Assembly (NCBI RefSeq): GCF_028693135.1 | Contig: NZ_JAQUVZ010000024.1 | Span: 1-47,200 of the forward strand | Length of the DNA: 47,200 nucleotides | From: Methanosarcina sp. | GTDB taxonomy: Archaea; Halobacteriota; Methanosarcinia; Methanosarcinales; Methanosarcinaceae | Direction: 5' to 3' | In this document: positions 34,329 to 44,447 of the stretch, in pieces | Position numbering within the stretch: position 1 is the stretch's first letter | Layout of the letters: each line of letters opens with the position of its first letter | The notes under the pieces: model-generated | What the model was told of the DNA's origin: nothing | Database searches by the model: none | The model's input: only the letters and a program-made list of their open reading frames with translations | Made by a program: the position numbers and the translations under genes

Positions 34329-34922
34329 CTAAAAATTGAAAAATACCGAAAGTTTTGTCTGCTCAATCTTCTGGACTGAATTTTCCTGTAGTGATTTTTC
34401 CTGTAGTGATTCTTGCAGTTCTTCCTTTTCCTGCCCCTGTTCTACTTTCGCGCCACTTTCTGAAAACTCATCTATAAGAGTGCCTTCATTCTCCGGGTCC
34501 AGCGAACTCCTGTAATATCGCATTGTCCTCTCCTGCCAGTTTCCGGGGAGCAGCTGAAATTTCATGCCTATTTTCTGCTCGTTCCATTCCCAGACTTCAG
34601 AGTGGTAAAAAATAGCTGCTAACTGGCTTGAAAGGTGGGCATACGGGACCTCTGCCCTGAGCCTGTACAGGAATTTGCCTATGCCGTCCTTTTCAGTCCC
34701 TGTATACAGCTTTTCGGCATTGTTTGCCAGGTCTTTCCATTCCCTGTCCTGCATAAACCCCTGTAGTTTTTCCAGGTTACTGCAGCTAATTTTATCGATC
34801 CTGGGGAAAAGGCCTTTCCTGAACTTCCTTTTTATAAAAATATTTCCCCGGCTATCTATCCACCAGGAAAAAACCTTCTCTTTTGTTCCAAGGGTGTGGG
34901 ATACAGACCAGAAGGTAGCCAT
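34329..34922 (-). CDS. conserved hypothetical protein
   Basis: The 197-residue ORF starts MATFWSVSHTLGTKEKVFSW and appears leaderless: no Shine-Dalgarno sequence, but TTTTATATTTCA on the minus strand about 25-30 bases upstream. The first 140 residues look folded (SWWIDSRGNIFIKRKF, LPGNWQERTMRYYRSSL). The last 45 are a Glu/Gln-rich repeat with QEKEELQESLQEKSLQENS, probably disordered or coiled. No motif of a known enzyme is evident. It overlaps an ORF in another frame (34852-35127), which is treated separately as a likely relic. Confidence 0.65.
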   Translation of the reverse strand: MATFWSVSHTLGTKEKVFSWWIDSRGNIFIKRKFRKGLFPRIDKISCSNLEKLQGFMQDREWKDLANNAEKLYTGTEKDGIGKFLYRLRAEVPYAHLSSQLAAIFYHSEVWEWNEQKIGMKFQLLPGNWQERTMRYYRSSLDPENEGTLIDEFSESGAKVEQGQEKEELQESLQEKSLQENSVQKIEQTKLSVFFNF

Positions 34923-34959
34923 GGGGAATTAATCGGATTTTGAAATATAAAAAATCTTT

Positions 34960-35170
34960 TGTGGTTAATATATTTTTCCCGGGTTGAAGAGAGAAGTCAA
35001 AGCTCTCTTTTTTATGATGTGAGAAATTCTGGCTGTCCACAATTACATGATTGATGTTTTCAAAAACCTGGGAAGACAAAGACCTGAGAGGATTTCGATA
35101 CTTCGTTACTTGCCCCTTCTTAGCCACTTTAAGGGCTAACTCAATAGTACCTTCATCAATACGAAAGTCA
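34960..35170 (-). pseudogene. possible gene fragment
   Basis: One minus-strand frame is open from about 35170 and reads FRIDEGTIELALKVAKKGQVTKYRNPLRS in its first part and then VFENINHVIVDSQNF. It looks like protein sequence, but lacks a start signal at its upstream end and runs into the start of the next gene in another frame. It may be the truncated end of a transposase or other gene; I do not recognise the family. Confidence 0.3.
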
Positions 35171-35220
35171 TAAAAAAAGTATTTTTACGGTTGCAAAAAT
35201 GAAAGTGTTTGTACGGTCAG

Positions 35221-35249
35221 AAAAAACTCTGCCGCAAATGCGGCAGAGA
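35221..35249 (-). terminator. intrinsic-type terminator of rps3ae
   Basis: A perfect 9-bp stem, CTCTGCCGC (35227-35235) with GCGGCAGAG (35240-35248) and a four-base loop, is followed on the minus strand by six Ts (35226-35221). It lies 17 bases after the rps3ae stop codon. Confidence 0.85.
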
Positions 35250-35265
35250 TATTTTTTAATATGAA

Positions 35266-37290
<2,025 letters not shown>

Positions 37291-37593
37291 TTACATCATT
37301 TCTTTTTCTTTATTCAGTGCATCTATTTTTGCATGTATCTCATTCATTTCCTGTTTGTACCTAACTTTGATTTCTTTAACTTCTTTGTATATAAGCAGGC
37401 TTTCATCACTGATTCCTTTCATTGACTCTATATGTATTACGACTTCATCTATGCCGTTAACCAATAGTGGTTCTACTTTCCGCCATTCTGCATACTTAAT
37501 ATCCAATTCGTCTCTTCTTTTGTCTTCAAGCGTAAAGATCTCATCCCAGAGGTCCATAATCTGGCTGTCTATCTCTTCTTTTTTAGGCATCAT
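37291..37593 (-). CDS. coiled-coil hypothetical protein
   Basis: The 100-residue protein starts MMPKKEEIDSQIMDLWDEIF; GGGGAG lies just before the two ATGs. It is almost all helix with heptad repeats (SQIMDLWDEIFTLEDKRRDEL, IYKEVKEIKVRYKQEMNEIHAKIDALNKEKEMM), so a dimeric coiled coil is likely. There is a WRKVEPLLVNGIDEVVIHIE segment in the middle. No family is recognised. It lies between the two copies of a local duplication. Confidence 0.65.
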   Translation of the reverse strand: MMPKKEEIDSQIMDLWDEIFTLEDKRRDELDIKYAEWRKVEPLLVNGIDEVVIHIESMKGISDESLLIYKEVKEIKVRYKQEMNEIHAKIDALNKEKEMM

Positions 37594-37736
37594 CTTCTCC
37601 CCTATTCGTTAAATCTTTGTATAAGGGCATTCCTATTAATTCATTTCAGTAGCTTTTTCTGTCAGCTGTCAAGCCATCTTTTTCAACCAGTGCCAGTGGA
37701 CTCAATAGTGCTTTTATTTGCACTTTACAAAAAACA

Positions 37737-37900
37737 TGAAACCTGTCGGGCTTTGAGAGAGGGGGCGGCCCCTGGCTTGAGAAATATATTTAGCCAGAAG
37801 CAGGGCTCGATCTCATCGAGTTATCGAACTGGATCACTAATCAGATGCAGTAAATTTATTCTCCACAGCTATAAATAAAATAGTCAGGCTATGATTTATA
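37737..37900 (+). repeat. local duplicated segment, copy 2
   Basis: Second copy of the segment at 36681-37030, in the same orientation. It ends just before the ribosome binding site of the HicB-like gene, so it may supply that gene with its promoter region. Confidence 0.65.
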
Positions 37901-37922
37901 TCTTAAAAAGAGGTGCAAGAAA

Positions 37923-38093
37923 ATTAAAACTTTCACTGTCGTAATCGAAAAGGACGAGGACGGAATTTACGTAGCTTCTGTTCCCGAACTCCCGGGTTGC
38001 CACACCCAGGCAGAAACACTTGACAAGTTAAACAGGCGGATAAAAAAGGCTATTGAACTCTACCTTGAAGTCAAAACCGAAGATAAGGAGTAA
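37923..38093 (+). CDS. orphan HicB-like antitoxin with ATT start codon
   Basis: The 56-residue frame reads (M)KTFTVVIEKDEDGIYVASVP, then ELPGCHTQAETLDKLNRRIKKAIELYLEV, the standard short HicB fold. Where HicB proteins start with Met there is ATT; no ATG, GTG or TTG lies in frame upstream, and AGAGGTG sits seven bases before this ATT. Either ATT is used as a rare start codon or ATG has mutated. No HicA toxin gene is adjacent; a PIN-domain gene follows on the other strand. HicB normally blocks the mRNA interferase HicA and represses its own promoter; without HicA the role is uncertain. Confidence 0.6.
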   Translation: MKTFTVVIEKDEDGIYVASVPELPGCHTQAETLDKLNRRIKKAIELYLEVKTEDKE

Positions 38094-38139
38094 CGGAGCT
38101 TCCCCTCATACACATTAAGCCTGACTGAAAACTACAGAA

Positions 38140-38772
38140 TCAATCCTCGATCTCCCCCAGCAGCCTCTCATTTGCAGTCAATACCTCAACTCCCATATCA
38201 CTGAAGTCCTTGTCGTGGGTTACGAAGATCATGCCCTTTGAGCGGCAGACTTCTGCAAAGACGAGATCATTGAAATCATATTTTCCCTGCTCGAAGATGT
38301 CTATTATTTCCGGAAGATCTATGCTTATAAAGTCAGAGTCACAGGCAAGGGTGTTTTTGAGGATTTTTCTTACGTTGTAGGCGATGTCCTGGGCTACAGC
38401 CCGGAAGCCTGGAGAATTCCGAAATTCCTTGTACCTGGAAAACTCCGACTGTTGCTTGAACTCTATCCTTGAAAAGGCATTGATAAATTCCGAAATGATC
38501 ATGCAGTTTATATAGATACTCCCGTCTGAGGCCCGGATCTTTTTTAAGGCTCTGGAATAGATTTCCGACCTTGGGTCCTGCCAGCTAATCGGACCGTAGA
38601 TGTAAAGCCAGATGTTGGTATCAAAGAAAAAGCTCTGCGGCTGGGAAAAATCATAGCTCGTTATGGAATGGACTTTTACGGGGAGGGCTTTTGCAGGGTG
38701 GGCTTTTATAGGCCGGACTTTTACCCCGGGCTTGAGCGAATAGACTGTTGCAGCATGGACTTTATTCCGCAT
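38140..38772 (-). CDS. PIN-domain (VapC-like) ribonuclease
   Basis: The 210-residue protein has a basic N-terminal extension of about 45 residues and then a PIN domain. The first acidic residue is in FFFDTNIWLYIYG (about 48-60). A middle acidic residue is in IISEFINAF. The last acidic set is in DFNDLVFAEVCRSKGMIFVTHDKDF. Those four positions bind Mg2+ in VapC-type nucleases, which cut tRNA or rRNA. The start overlaps the end of the DUF4325 gene by 11 bases, so the two are translationally coupled. The extension, with KAHPAKALPVKVHS repeats, is unusual for VapC. A toxin role with the upstream gene as antidote is inferred from the layout. Confidence 0.8.
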   Translation of the reverse strand: MRNKVHAATVYSLKPGVKVRPIKAHPAKALPVKVHSITSYDFSQPQSFFFDTNIWLYIYGPISWQDPRSEIYSRALKKIRASDGSIYINCMIISEFINAFSRIEFKQQSEFSRYKEFRNSPGFRAVAQDIAYNVRKILKNTLACDSDFISIDLPEIIDIFEQGKYDFNDLVFAEVCRSKGMIFVTHDKDFSDMGVEVLTANERLLGEIED

Positions 38773-39136
38773 CCTCGCCTCCGATTACGTCCCTGAATGC
38801 CTTTAAATAGGAATCTGCATGCTCAAAATAGCCTTTTGCCCGCTCCACAACCCTCTTAAGAAATACTTCATCTTCGGGATCGATGTCCGCAAAAGACAGG
38901 TTATTTTCAACGAACTCCTCTGAAAAACTCCCATAAAGCTGTCCAACAGCCGCATTCAGAAAAGCAGGCGTCAGGTCATCCGTCTCTTCAAAAGAGAGTT
39001 TTACTTTCCTGTTTTTGCGAAAAGCCTCTGCAATTCTATCATGCACTTTCTGCCCATCACAGGCAGCAACGCAGCAGTTGCCTTCCGCAGCTTCAATAAT
39101 ACTGATTATTTCTATTTCCCCCGTAACAATCCCCAT
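38762..39136 (-). CDS. STAS-like DUF4325 protein, coupled to PIN nuclease
   Basis: The 124-residue protein follows AGGAGGT, which sets its start. KVKLSFEETDDLTPAFLNAAVGQLYGSFSEEF (about 44-75) matches the DUF4325 pattern of a hydrophobic strand, then the S/T-x-x-F-L-x-x-x-x-G-x-L helix of STAS-like folds. The C-terminal third is helical. Such proteins often sit beside sensor or ATPase genes. Here the next gene encodes a PIN nuclease with an 11-base overlap, which looks like a toxin-antidote arrangement. The N-terminus has no HTH. Confidence 0.75.
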   Translation of the reverse strand: MGIVTGEIEIISIIEAAEGNCCVAACDGQKVHDRIAEAFRKNRKVKLSFEETDDLTPAFLNAAVGQLYGSFSEEFVENNLSFADIDPEDEVFLKRVVERAKGYFEHADSYLKAFRDVIGGEDAE

Positions 39137-39318
39137 CTGAGACCTCCTGCTGTGGTTTAAAGTTCAGGCATGAGCAAAAACCGGAGCCCACAACCTGGTC
39201 CTGGTTACCTGATTCAATTGCCTTCAGGCTATTTAATCGCATCTCACCAGCTTTTAACAGGCGTACTATTAACAGGCGTACTATCACCTTAGAGTTAAAA
39301 TTTACTCTCAGCAGCCTT

Positions 39319-39774
39319 TCAATCGGCTTTTTTGAAAAAAAGCCATCCTTTATCCTTTTTCCCGTAGTTTGTCCTTATCAGTACATAATCCCCTTCGAGT
39401 TCTTTCCCATGAAGCGTTACAACAATTTCTTTCTCTTTACGCTTCAGAAGCTCAAAAATACCCTTATCCCAGATTTCAACCTTGCCGGCTCCATATTCTC
39501 CTTCAGGGATTTCTCCCTCAAAATTAGCATATTCGAGCGGATGGTCTTCAGTCTGGATGGCAAGCCTTTTGGTACCGGCTTTTTTTGGTGGCTCCTTCGG
39601 GACTGCCCAGCTTTTCAGGACCCCGTCCATCTCCAGGCGAAAATCATAATGCAGGTTGGTTGCATCATGGCGCTGGACCACAAAAACAGGTTTATTAGAA
39701 CCTTTTTCGAAACCGTTGGCTCGAGGCTCGGAGGTCTTTTCAAAATCTCTCTTCTTTGCATATTCCTCAAGCAT
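39319..39774 (-). CDS. stand-alone DNA ligase D 3'-phosphoesterase domain
   Basis: The 151-residue protein is a single LigD-type phosphoesterase domain. It shows FVVQRHDATNLHYDFRLEMDGVLKSWAVPKEPP (about 31-63) with H36, H42, D44 and R46, then EDHPLEYANFEGEIPEGEYGAG (about 77-98) with H78 and Y82. These match the catalytic metal and phosphate ligands of the P. aeruginosa domain at constant spacing. The enzyme removes 3'-phosphate and 3'-ribonucleotides from DNA ends, preparing them for repair synthesis and ligation. No polymerase, ligase or Ku gene is adjacent. The gene seems to have a very short leader (TATA-like CATTTATAC near 39806-39815). Confidence 0.92.
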   Translation of the reverse strand: MLEEYAKKRDFEKTSEPRANGFEKGSNKPVFVVQRHDATNLHYDFRLEMDGVLKSWAVPKEPPKKAGTKRLAIQTEDHPLEYANFEGEIPEGEYGAGKVEIWDKGIFELLKRKEKEIVVTLHGKELEGDYVLIRTNYGKKDKGWLFFKKAD

Positions 39775-39920
39775 GGAAGATCAATAGAAAATATGGATGC
39801 GCCGGGTATAAATGATTATGTGATGAAACTTGAAAAAGAGGCTTATGATGAAAAGAACTGAAAAGTTATGAAAAAGATTCATAAAAAAATATAAAAAAAT
39901 GCCTGCTAACTATTCTTCGT

Positions 39921-40190
39921 TCATTTTCTGGCAAGCGCATAATCTGCGTAAATCTTTAAAAACTCCTCGTCGGTTTGCAGGAGCACGGTCTCAAACATGG
40001 CTACGTGGATCTTTTCTTCCCTGGCGATGTCAAGAAGAATTGTACGGATCTCCTCGTTTTTTGTCAGGTTTGCCATCTGCTCATAGATGTTAACAGCATC
40101 CAGTTCTGCAATCATTGCAGCTCTCAGGATTTCCTTATCAAGGTCTTTCTGGCTGGTATTCTTAAGGTCTACAAGTGTTTCCGAAAGCAT
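39921..40190 (-). CDS. two-helix ferritin-like protein, encapsulated-ferritin type
   Basis: The 89-residue protein has just two long helices (about 14-42 and 45-72) and a short C-terminal helix, half of a normal ferritin fold. Key residues E29, Y36, E59 and H62 have the spacing of the ferroxidase residues of Rhodospirillum EncFtn (E32, Y39, E62, H65 as I recall them). The motifs are AELDAVNIYEQ and REEKIHVAMFE. Encapsulated ferritins form ring-shaped decamers from dimers that build the di-iron site at the interface, normally inside encapsulin shells. No encapsulin gene or clear C-terminal cargo peptide is visible. GGGGGG precedes the ATG. Rubrerythrin-like annotation is also possible. Confidence 0.8.
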   Translation of the reverse strand: MLSETLVDLKNTSQKDLDKEILRAAMIAELDAVNIYEQMANLTKNEEIRTILLDIAREEKIHVAMFETVLLQTDEEFLKIYADYALARK

Positions 40191-40848
40191 GATTTTACCC
40201 CCCGTAAGTACGCTCTTTAATGATATGGAAAGGCAAACTTAATGTTTCTTTCTATTGGGAACCACTTATTAAAGAATACCTTAATTCTTTTTTGCTTTTG
40301 AAGTTATATTCCAGGGCTCAAACCTTTTTAATAGAGTTGCTGGAACCATCTCCATTAAATCACCTACCTTTTTGCCGTCTCAACTTTTATCCTTATGCCA
40401 GATTCCCACAGAAACTTGCACACAGGAACATACAATTTTCTATCCGTTAACTTCTTTAAGTCTACAAGAAGCCTTCCTGTATATGGTTTCTGAGGAGAAA
40501 AATAACCCTCTGTAGATTTCCATAAACCATCATTGCAATTATTTTTATAGGATATTTGCTTTTTTTCGAGATGTTCTTTGACTTATTTTATAGAAATCTA
40601 TATCTGGCAGACGTCTAAATGGGTAAGGTAAATATACCAATAAAGCTATAACTTATTAATTAAATTAATTCAGTTTGCAAATAACACTAAAATTATTTGT
40701 CCAAGTTCATAATGTGCTTATTACTCCACACCTGGAGGAAAAACCATTATAATATATTTAAATCAGTAATTTTTGAGCATTTTTGAGATATTAGATTTAT
40801 AATAGAATAGACCAGAAAGTAAAATCGGGACTCGAGGAGGGAAATTGT
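40191..40848. other. gene-free stretch
   Basis: About 660 AT-rich bases. The right end holds a TATA-like AATATATTTAAAT (about 40751-40763) and CGAGGAGG (about 40834), the promoter and ribosome binding site of the InsA-like gene. A 76-codon plus-strand frame at 40220 has no start signal and is rejected. Confidence 0.5.
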
Positions 40849-41268
40849 ATGACCAGAAAAACAGATGAAGTTGTGTGTCCAAATCCTGAATGTGAATATT
40901 ATCTTAAGGAGGAAGGAAAAGCCATAATAAAACGTGGAAAATATAAAACCGGACACCAGAGATACTATTGCAAAAACTGTGGGAAATTTTTTATGGAAAC
41001 GGTTGGTACAGCTGTTTATCGAAAACATCTGCCTGGGCCTGAAATAAGGCTGATATATAAGCTTTTTCTCGAAAAAAATGGGATACGGAGTATTGAAAGG
41101 ATAACAGGGCACCACAGGGATACAGTAAGCAATCTGCTAAAAGGAACGGTTAAAAACGACAAAACCGAAGAATATCTGGTCAAACAGATCGGACTGACAG
41201 TTGAGGAATGCGAAAAGTTATGGGTGTTTTTAGAAAAAAAGAGGAGTTCTTCCCGAAAGTCAGCTTGA
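40849..41268 (+). CDS. InsA-like zinc-finger and HTH protein (IS1 family related)
   Basis: The 139-residue protein has a zinc-binding N-terminal half with CPNPECEYY (about 10-18), then RYYCKNCGKFF (about 44-54). An HTH-like region follows: LFLEKNGIRSIERITGHHRDTVSNLLKG (about 70-97), where the sequence reads like the InsA DNA-binding part of IS1 elements. There is no InsB/DDE catalytic domain downstream and no terminal repeat around it. It may be a domesticated transposase-derived regulator or a solitary remnant with an intact frame. AGGAGG at about 40836 precedes the start well. Confidence 0.75.
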   Translation: MTRKTDEVVCPNPECEYYLKEEGKAIIKRGKYKTGHQRYYCKNCGKFFMETVGTAVYRKHLPGPEIRLIYKLFLEKNGIRSIERITGHHRDTVSNLLKGTVKNDKTEEYLVKQIGLTVEECEKLWVFLEKKRSSSRKSA

Positions 41269-41890
41269 AATAAGTAGACGAATATATCTATCAGTACAAA
41301 CACGCTGCAGTGTAATAATCGAAAGTACCTGTTCTCACAAAAAACGTCATTAATATATAGTGCAAATATAAGTACTTTATATTATGACACTAATTTTGCA
41401 GACTCTCAACTATGTAAGAGTTAGATATTTATTTTTAGACATTTATTTTTTCAGTTAAGCCTCTTTCTCCAATACTTTTCTTTTTGAGTTATTCAGGGTT
41501 CAATTACAAAGATTTGCAAAAGTCGCAAGTATTTTATATGCGGACATACAATTATTACGGAACTTACGCACATTGCAAAACTGTCAGACGTCTGCGAGAC
41601 GGACAGAGGATCACCTGTGGAGAGTTACCTGCTTTACACTGTTGAGCTCTCAGTCAATTGTTCTCTCAGTCAATTGTTCTCTCAGTCAATTGTTAAGTCT
41701 TCCTGTGATCTTGCACCATTGCGGGCACCCCGGAAGCTTGATTGCGTTGGTTACATAGGCTGTATACCTGACTGAAGTCCAGAAATCACGAAATTCTGGA
41801 ATTTAGCCATTGTGAAAATGCAAAATAAAATAGAATAAACAGTTTTTGGATGTAACACACAAATAAGGAGTCTGAAAAGGAGTCTGAAAT
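41269..41890. other. gene-free stretch with 16-bp repeats
   Basis: About 620 bases with no CDS. It contains three exact copies of CTCTCAGTCAATTGTT (41647-41694). The final 30 bases carry AAGGAGTCTGAAA twice in tandem (about 41864-41889); the second copy is the ribosome binding site of the secreted protein gene. Confidence 0.6.
41647..41694. repeat. 16-bp tandem repeat, three copies
   Basis: CTCTCAGTCAATTGTT occurs three times head to tail (41647, 41663, 41679). Each contains CAATTG, a perfect palindrome. The array is about 200 bases before the secreted protein gene. Confidence 0.9.
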
Positions 41891-43132
41891 ATGGGTAAAA
41901 GTACATTATTGAGGGCAGGATCCCTATTTTTAGGATTAATGCTTTGCCTGGTATGGGTACCGGCTGCATTTGCTCAATCAGAGGATGAAGGAGATGGAAA
42001 CCAAACAGTTTGTCCTCCCGTTCCGGATGAAATCGTAATACATGAAATAAATCCCAGTTATTATAATCTATATCTACAGGAGGGAGAGAGCAACAGCTTC
42101 AATGTAAGCTTCAGAAACAATGGTAATGAAGCACTTGACATTGAACCGAAAGTTGTAGCTGTGCCTTACAGCAGTTATAATTTAGATGAAAGCTGGATAA
42201 CCATATCCCCGGCAAGCACAACAGTAGATCCATATACAGAACAGGAATTTACCATTGAAATAAACGTTCCCGAGGATGCGGATGGTGGGAACTATGAAAC
42301 TAATATTGCCTTTACAGATGATGTGTTCTCAAATCCCGAAACATACGTCTATCCTCAGTATGTCAATGCAATGTACCTTTCTGTCATGGTTCCGGTTTAT
42401 CCGAAGCTTGAGCTTCAGACAAGTTACATCTATGATACCATTGAGGCTGGAAAGGAATATGAGTACACGATGAAAATCAAAAACGTAGCAAACAAAAATA
42501 TCACCATCAATCCGGAAGTAACCAGATATGATTATACACTTGACACATTTGGTTTTGAGGACGACGCAATAGAAATCTCTGCACCTTCGGTTTTAACCCC
42601 AGGTGAAATCGCTGACATAGCCATTAAGGTCTCTGTTCCGGAAAATGCTACCGGAAATTACAATAGTTACATCGAAATGAATGTTGACGGGAAAGAGAAT
42701 AATGGGTATGAACCGCAAATAGACCTGAACTTCATAATTAACCAACAGCCTTCAGTTCCTTATGTAAAAACCTTCAGCACCAGGACTGCAGACCCGATAA
42801 CAATTGAAGTTTCCACCTATACGTACGGTTCGGATGCATGGTTGCGTTCCCCCCCGAAAAATCAAAACCCATCGTTTGAACTGAACCTGAAATACGGTTC
42901 CAGCCCTGTTGATATGACCCTTGTAAAAACAATGCAGAGAGACAGTGTAAGTATTGGATGGAATAATTTCCCGGTATGGTTAAATGATGAAAGCGCAGGC
43001 TATCAAAATAACGGAAAGTACTATACCGAAACGTATACAATACCCGGAGCAATCGGAGATTGGGAGCTTTCAATTCATCCGATAAATACTGAGAATTTTG
43101 AATATACGATAACTGTTGGAGACTCTGAATAA
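41891..43132 (+). CDS. secreted protein with Ig-like domains
   Basis: The 413-residue protein has a signal peptide (about 1-29, LCLVWVPAAFAQS). Two beta-sandwich domains follow, related to CARDB/NEW3-like folds: VIHEINPSYYNLYLQEGESNSFNVSFRNNGNEALDIEPKV (about 48-87), and YEYTMKIKNVANKNITINPEVTRYDYTL with VSVPENATGNYNSYIEMNVDG (about 185-270). A third, unassigned domain ends in GDSE. No transmembrane anchor or PGF-CTERM is present, so it is likely released or bound to the envelope. Several NxS/T sites could be glycosylated. The tandem AAGGAGTCTGAAA immediately before ATG gives a strong ribosome binding site. It probably serves in the cell surface or extracellular matrix. Confidence 0.8.
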   Translation: MGKSTLLRAGSLFLGLMLCLVWVPAAFAQSEDEGDGNQTVCPPVPDEIVIHEINPSYYNLYLQEGESNSFNVSFRNNGNEALDIEPKVVAVPYSSYNLDESWITISPASTTVDPYTEQEFTIEINVPEDADGGNYETNIAFTDDVFSNPETYVYPQYVNAMYLSVMVPVYPKLELQTSYIYDTIEAGKEYEYTMKIKNVANKNITINPEVTRYDYTLDTFGFEDDAIEISAPSVLTPGEIADIAIKVSVPENATGNYNSYIEMNVDGKENNGYEPQIDLNFIINQQPSVPYVKTFSTRTADPITIEVSTYTYGSDAWLRSPPKNQNPSFELNLKYGSSPVDMTLVKTMQRDSVSIGWNNFPVWLNDESAGYQNNGKYYTETYTIPGAIGDWELSIHPINTENFEYTITVGDSE

Positions 43133-43773
43133 AAAGCATGAGTTCTGGATAAAGTGGAAAAAACTAGGAGAAAGTAACAGAATCTTACCCCCTTTTAACA
43201 GAATTTTGCCTCCTTTTTCAGGGTTCTGTTATCTATATTCCTTAATTTTTTCCATTTTCTAATTTTTGACGGCCTGTATATATTCGATTGATATAATATA
43301 ATAGCACAATATATAGTTATATTCTTAGTTTGACAGCCACTAATTGGAACTGATATTTTCCCTTCTTTTTTGGCCCAACTGAACTTGACAAGTTACATAA
43401 ATTTATAAAAATTGGTTATATTTTTTAAGTAATTCCATTCCCTTTTGTTACAATCAAACTATTTATCCGATCAAAATTCGCAATAATATATTATTAACCC
43501 GATTTTTCATGACCTTGATTGTAAGTGTCAAATTTCTCAAACTTTTTTTGATGAATTTTGTGGACCTAACATTTAAGTGTTTCAAAATATCAATCGTATA
43601 CAATGTGTTAATAATCCTTTATAAAATAAAATAAAGTATTATAAAGCTTTAAATTTAATTTTCGTGCATCAGTTCAGACATTCTATAATAAGTATATTTA
43701 TATGTTCATCTTCCCAACGTTTTTTGAGTACAGGTATTATCGGACCAAAAGTAAGCAAAATAGGAGGTAGAGC
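43133..43773. other. gene-free stretch
   Basis: About 640 AT-rich bases. Just after the secreted protein gene, AACAGAATTTTGCC and GGTTCTGTTAT (about 43196-43232) form a loose inverted repeat that may act as a terminator. The right end holds the promoter region and AGGAGG (43762-43767) of the following broken gene. Confidence 0.5.
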
Positions 43774-44116
43774 ATGAATATAAACAGAAAGTCAATCTTG
43801 AAGGCAATAGAATCCTTTTTTGTTGTTTTAATATCGTTGACTTTAATTCCCGTACCTTCTACAACCTGTGCCCCTATACCCAGTTATCAGACAACTTGTG
43901 ACCAGAAACTGTAACAGTGAATGTAACCAGAATAACTGTAACAGTGAATGTGAACAGGCGAATGACGTAACAAAAGCCCAGGAAAACTACAATTGAGACT
44001 GGAACCCGGAACGCCTTAGGGAAGGAACATGCAACCTGCCCGATATCCAGTAAAAATATAACTGCGTCTGCCTGCAGAGAAGAAGCCAGGATCAGACCTG
44101 TTTTACCCAGGCTTAA
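43774..44116 (+). pseudogene. broken gene for Cys-rich secreted protein
   Basis: ATG 43774 follows AGGAGGTAG and encodes a signal peptide (MNINRKSILKAIESFFVVLI and SLTLIPVPSTTCA), then reaches a stop at 43912-43914 after 46 codons. One extra A in the AAA at 43906-43908 explains the frame loss: in the +1 frame the sequence continues NCNSECNQNNCNSECEQAND, a 27-base duplication of nine residues with four cysteines. Two more stops (TGA 43994, TAA 44051) interrupt that frame before LQRRSQDQTCFTQA and a final TAA. It appears to be a decayed small Cys-rich secreted protein. A short active 46-residue peptide cannot be excluded. Confidence 0.65.
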
Positions 44117-44447
44117 TTAAAATCCTTAGTTTGACACATCAGGGTAATTGTTGTAACTTATAACCAAAAAAACGCATTTATTAACGCATATCTTTTGGAA
44201 AAAAATGAAGAGTACACAAAATAGAAGGACAGAGTTTTTAAGTTTGAACTGTTTGTTGAAAAACACACATAATAGTCACTCAATCGTATGAAAATCCATC
44301 TATAAAATCGGAAAGTTTAAAGAAATATTATATTCTCATTGCCAGTGAGAATCGGATTTACTATCTTTATCTTTGGAAATTATGGTTGAGTGGATACTAT
44401 GGAGGAATTCTATAACGAAGTTAAATAAAGTTTTGGGATGATTTATA
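44117..44447. other. intergenic region before the right-edge surface protein gene
   Basis: About 330 bases with no CDS. The last 20 bases contain GGGATGA as ribosome binding site for ATG 44448. Upstream AT-rich blocks should include the promoter. Confidence 0.45.

Noticed and set aside
39409-39861. 150-codon plus-strand ORF
   Set aside because: Antisense to the LigD phosphoesterase gene, whose catalytic motifs are clear.
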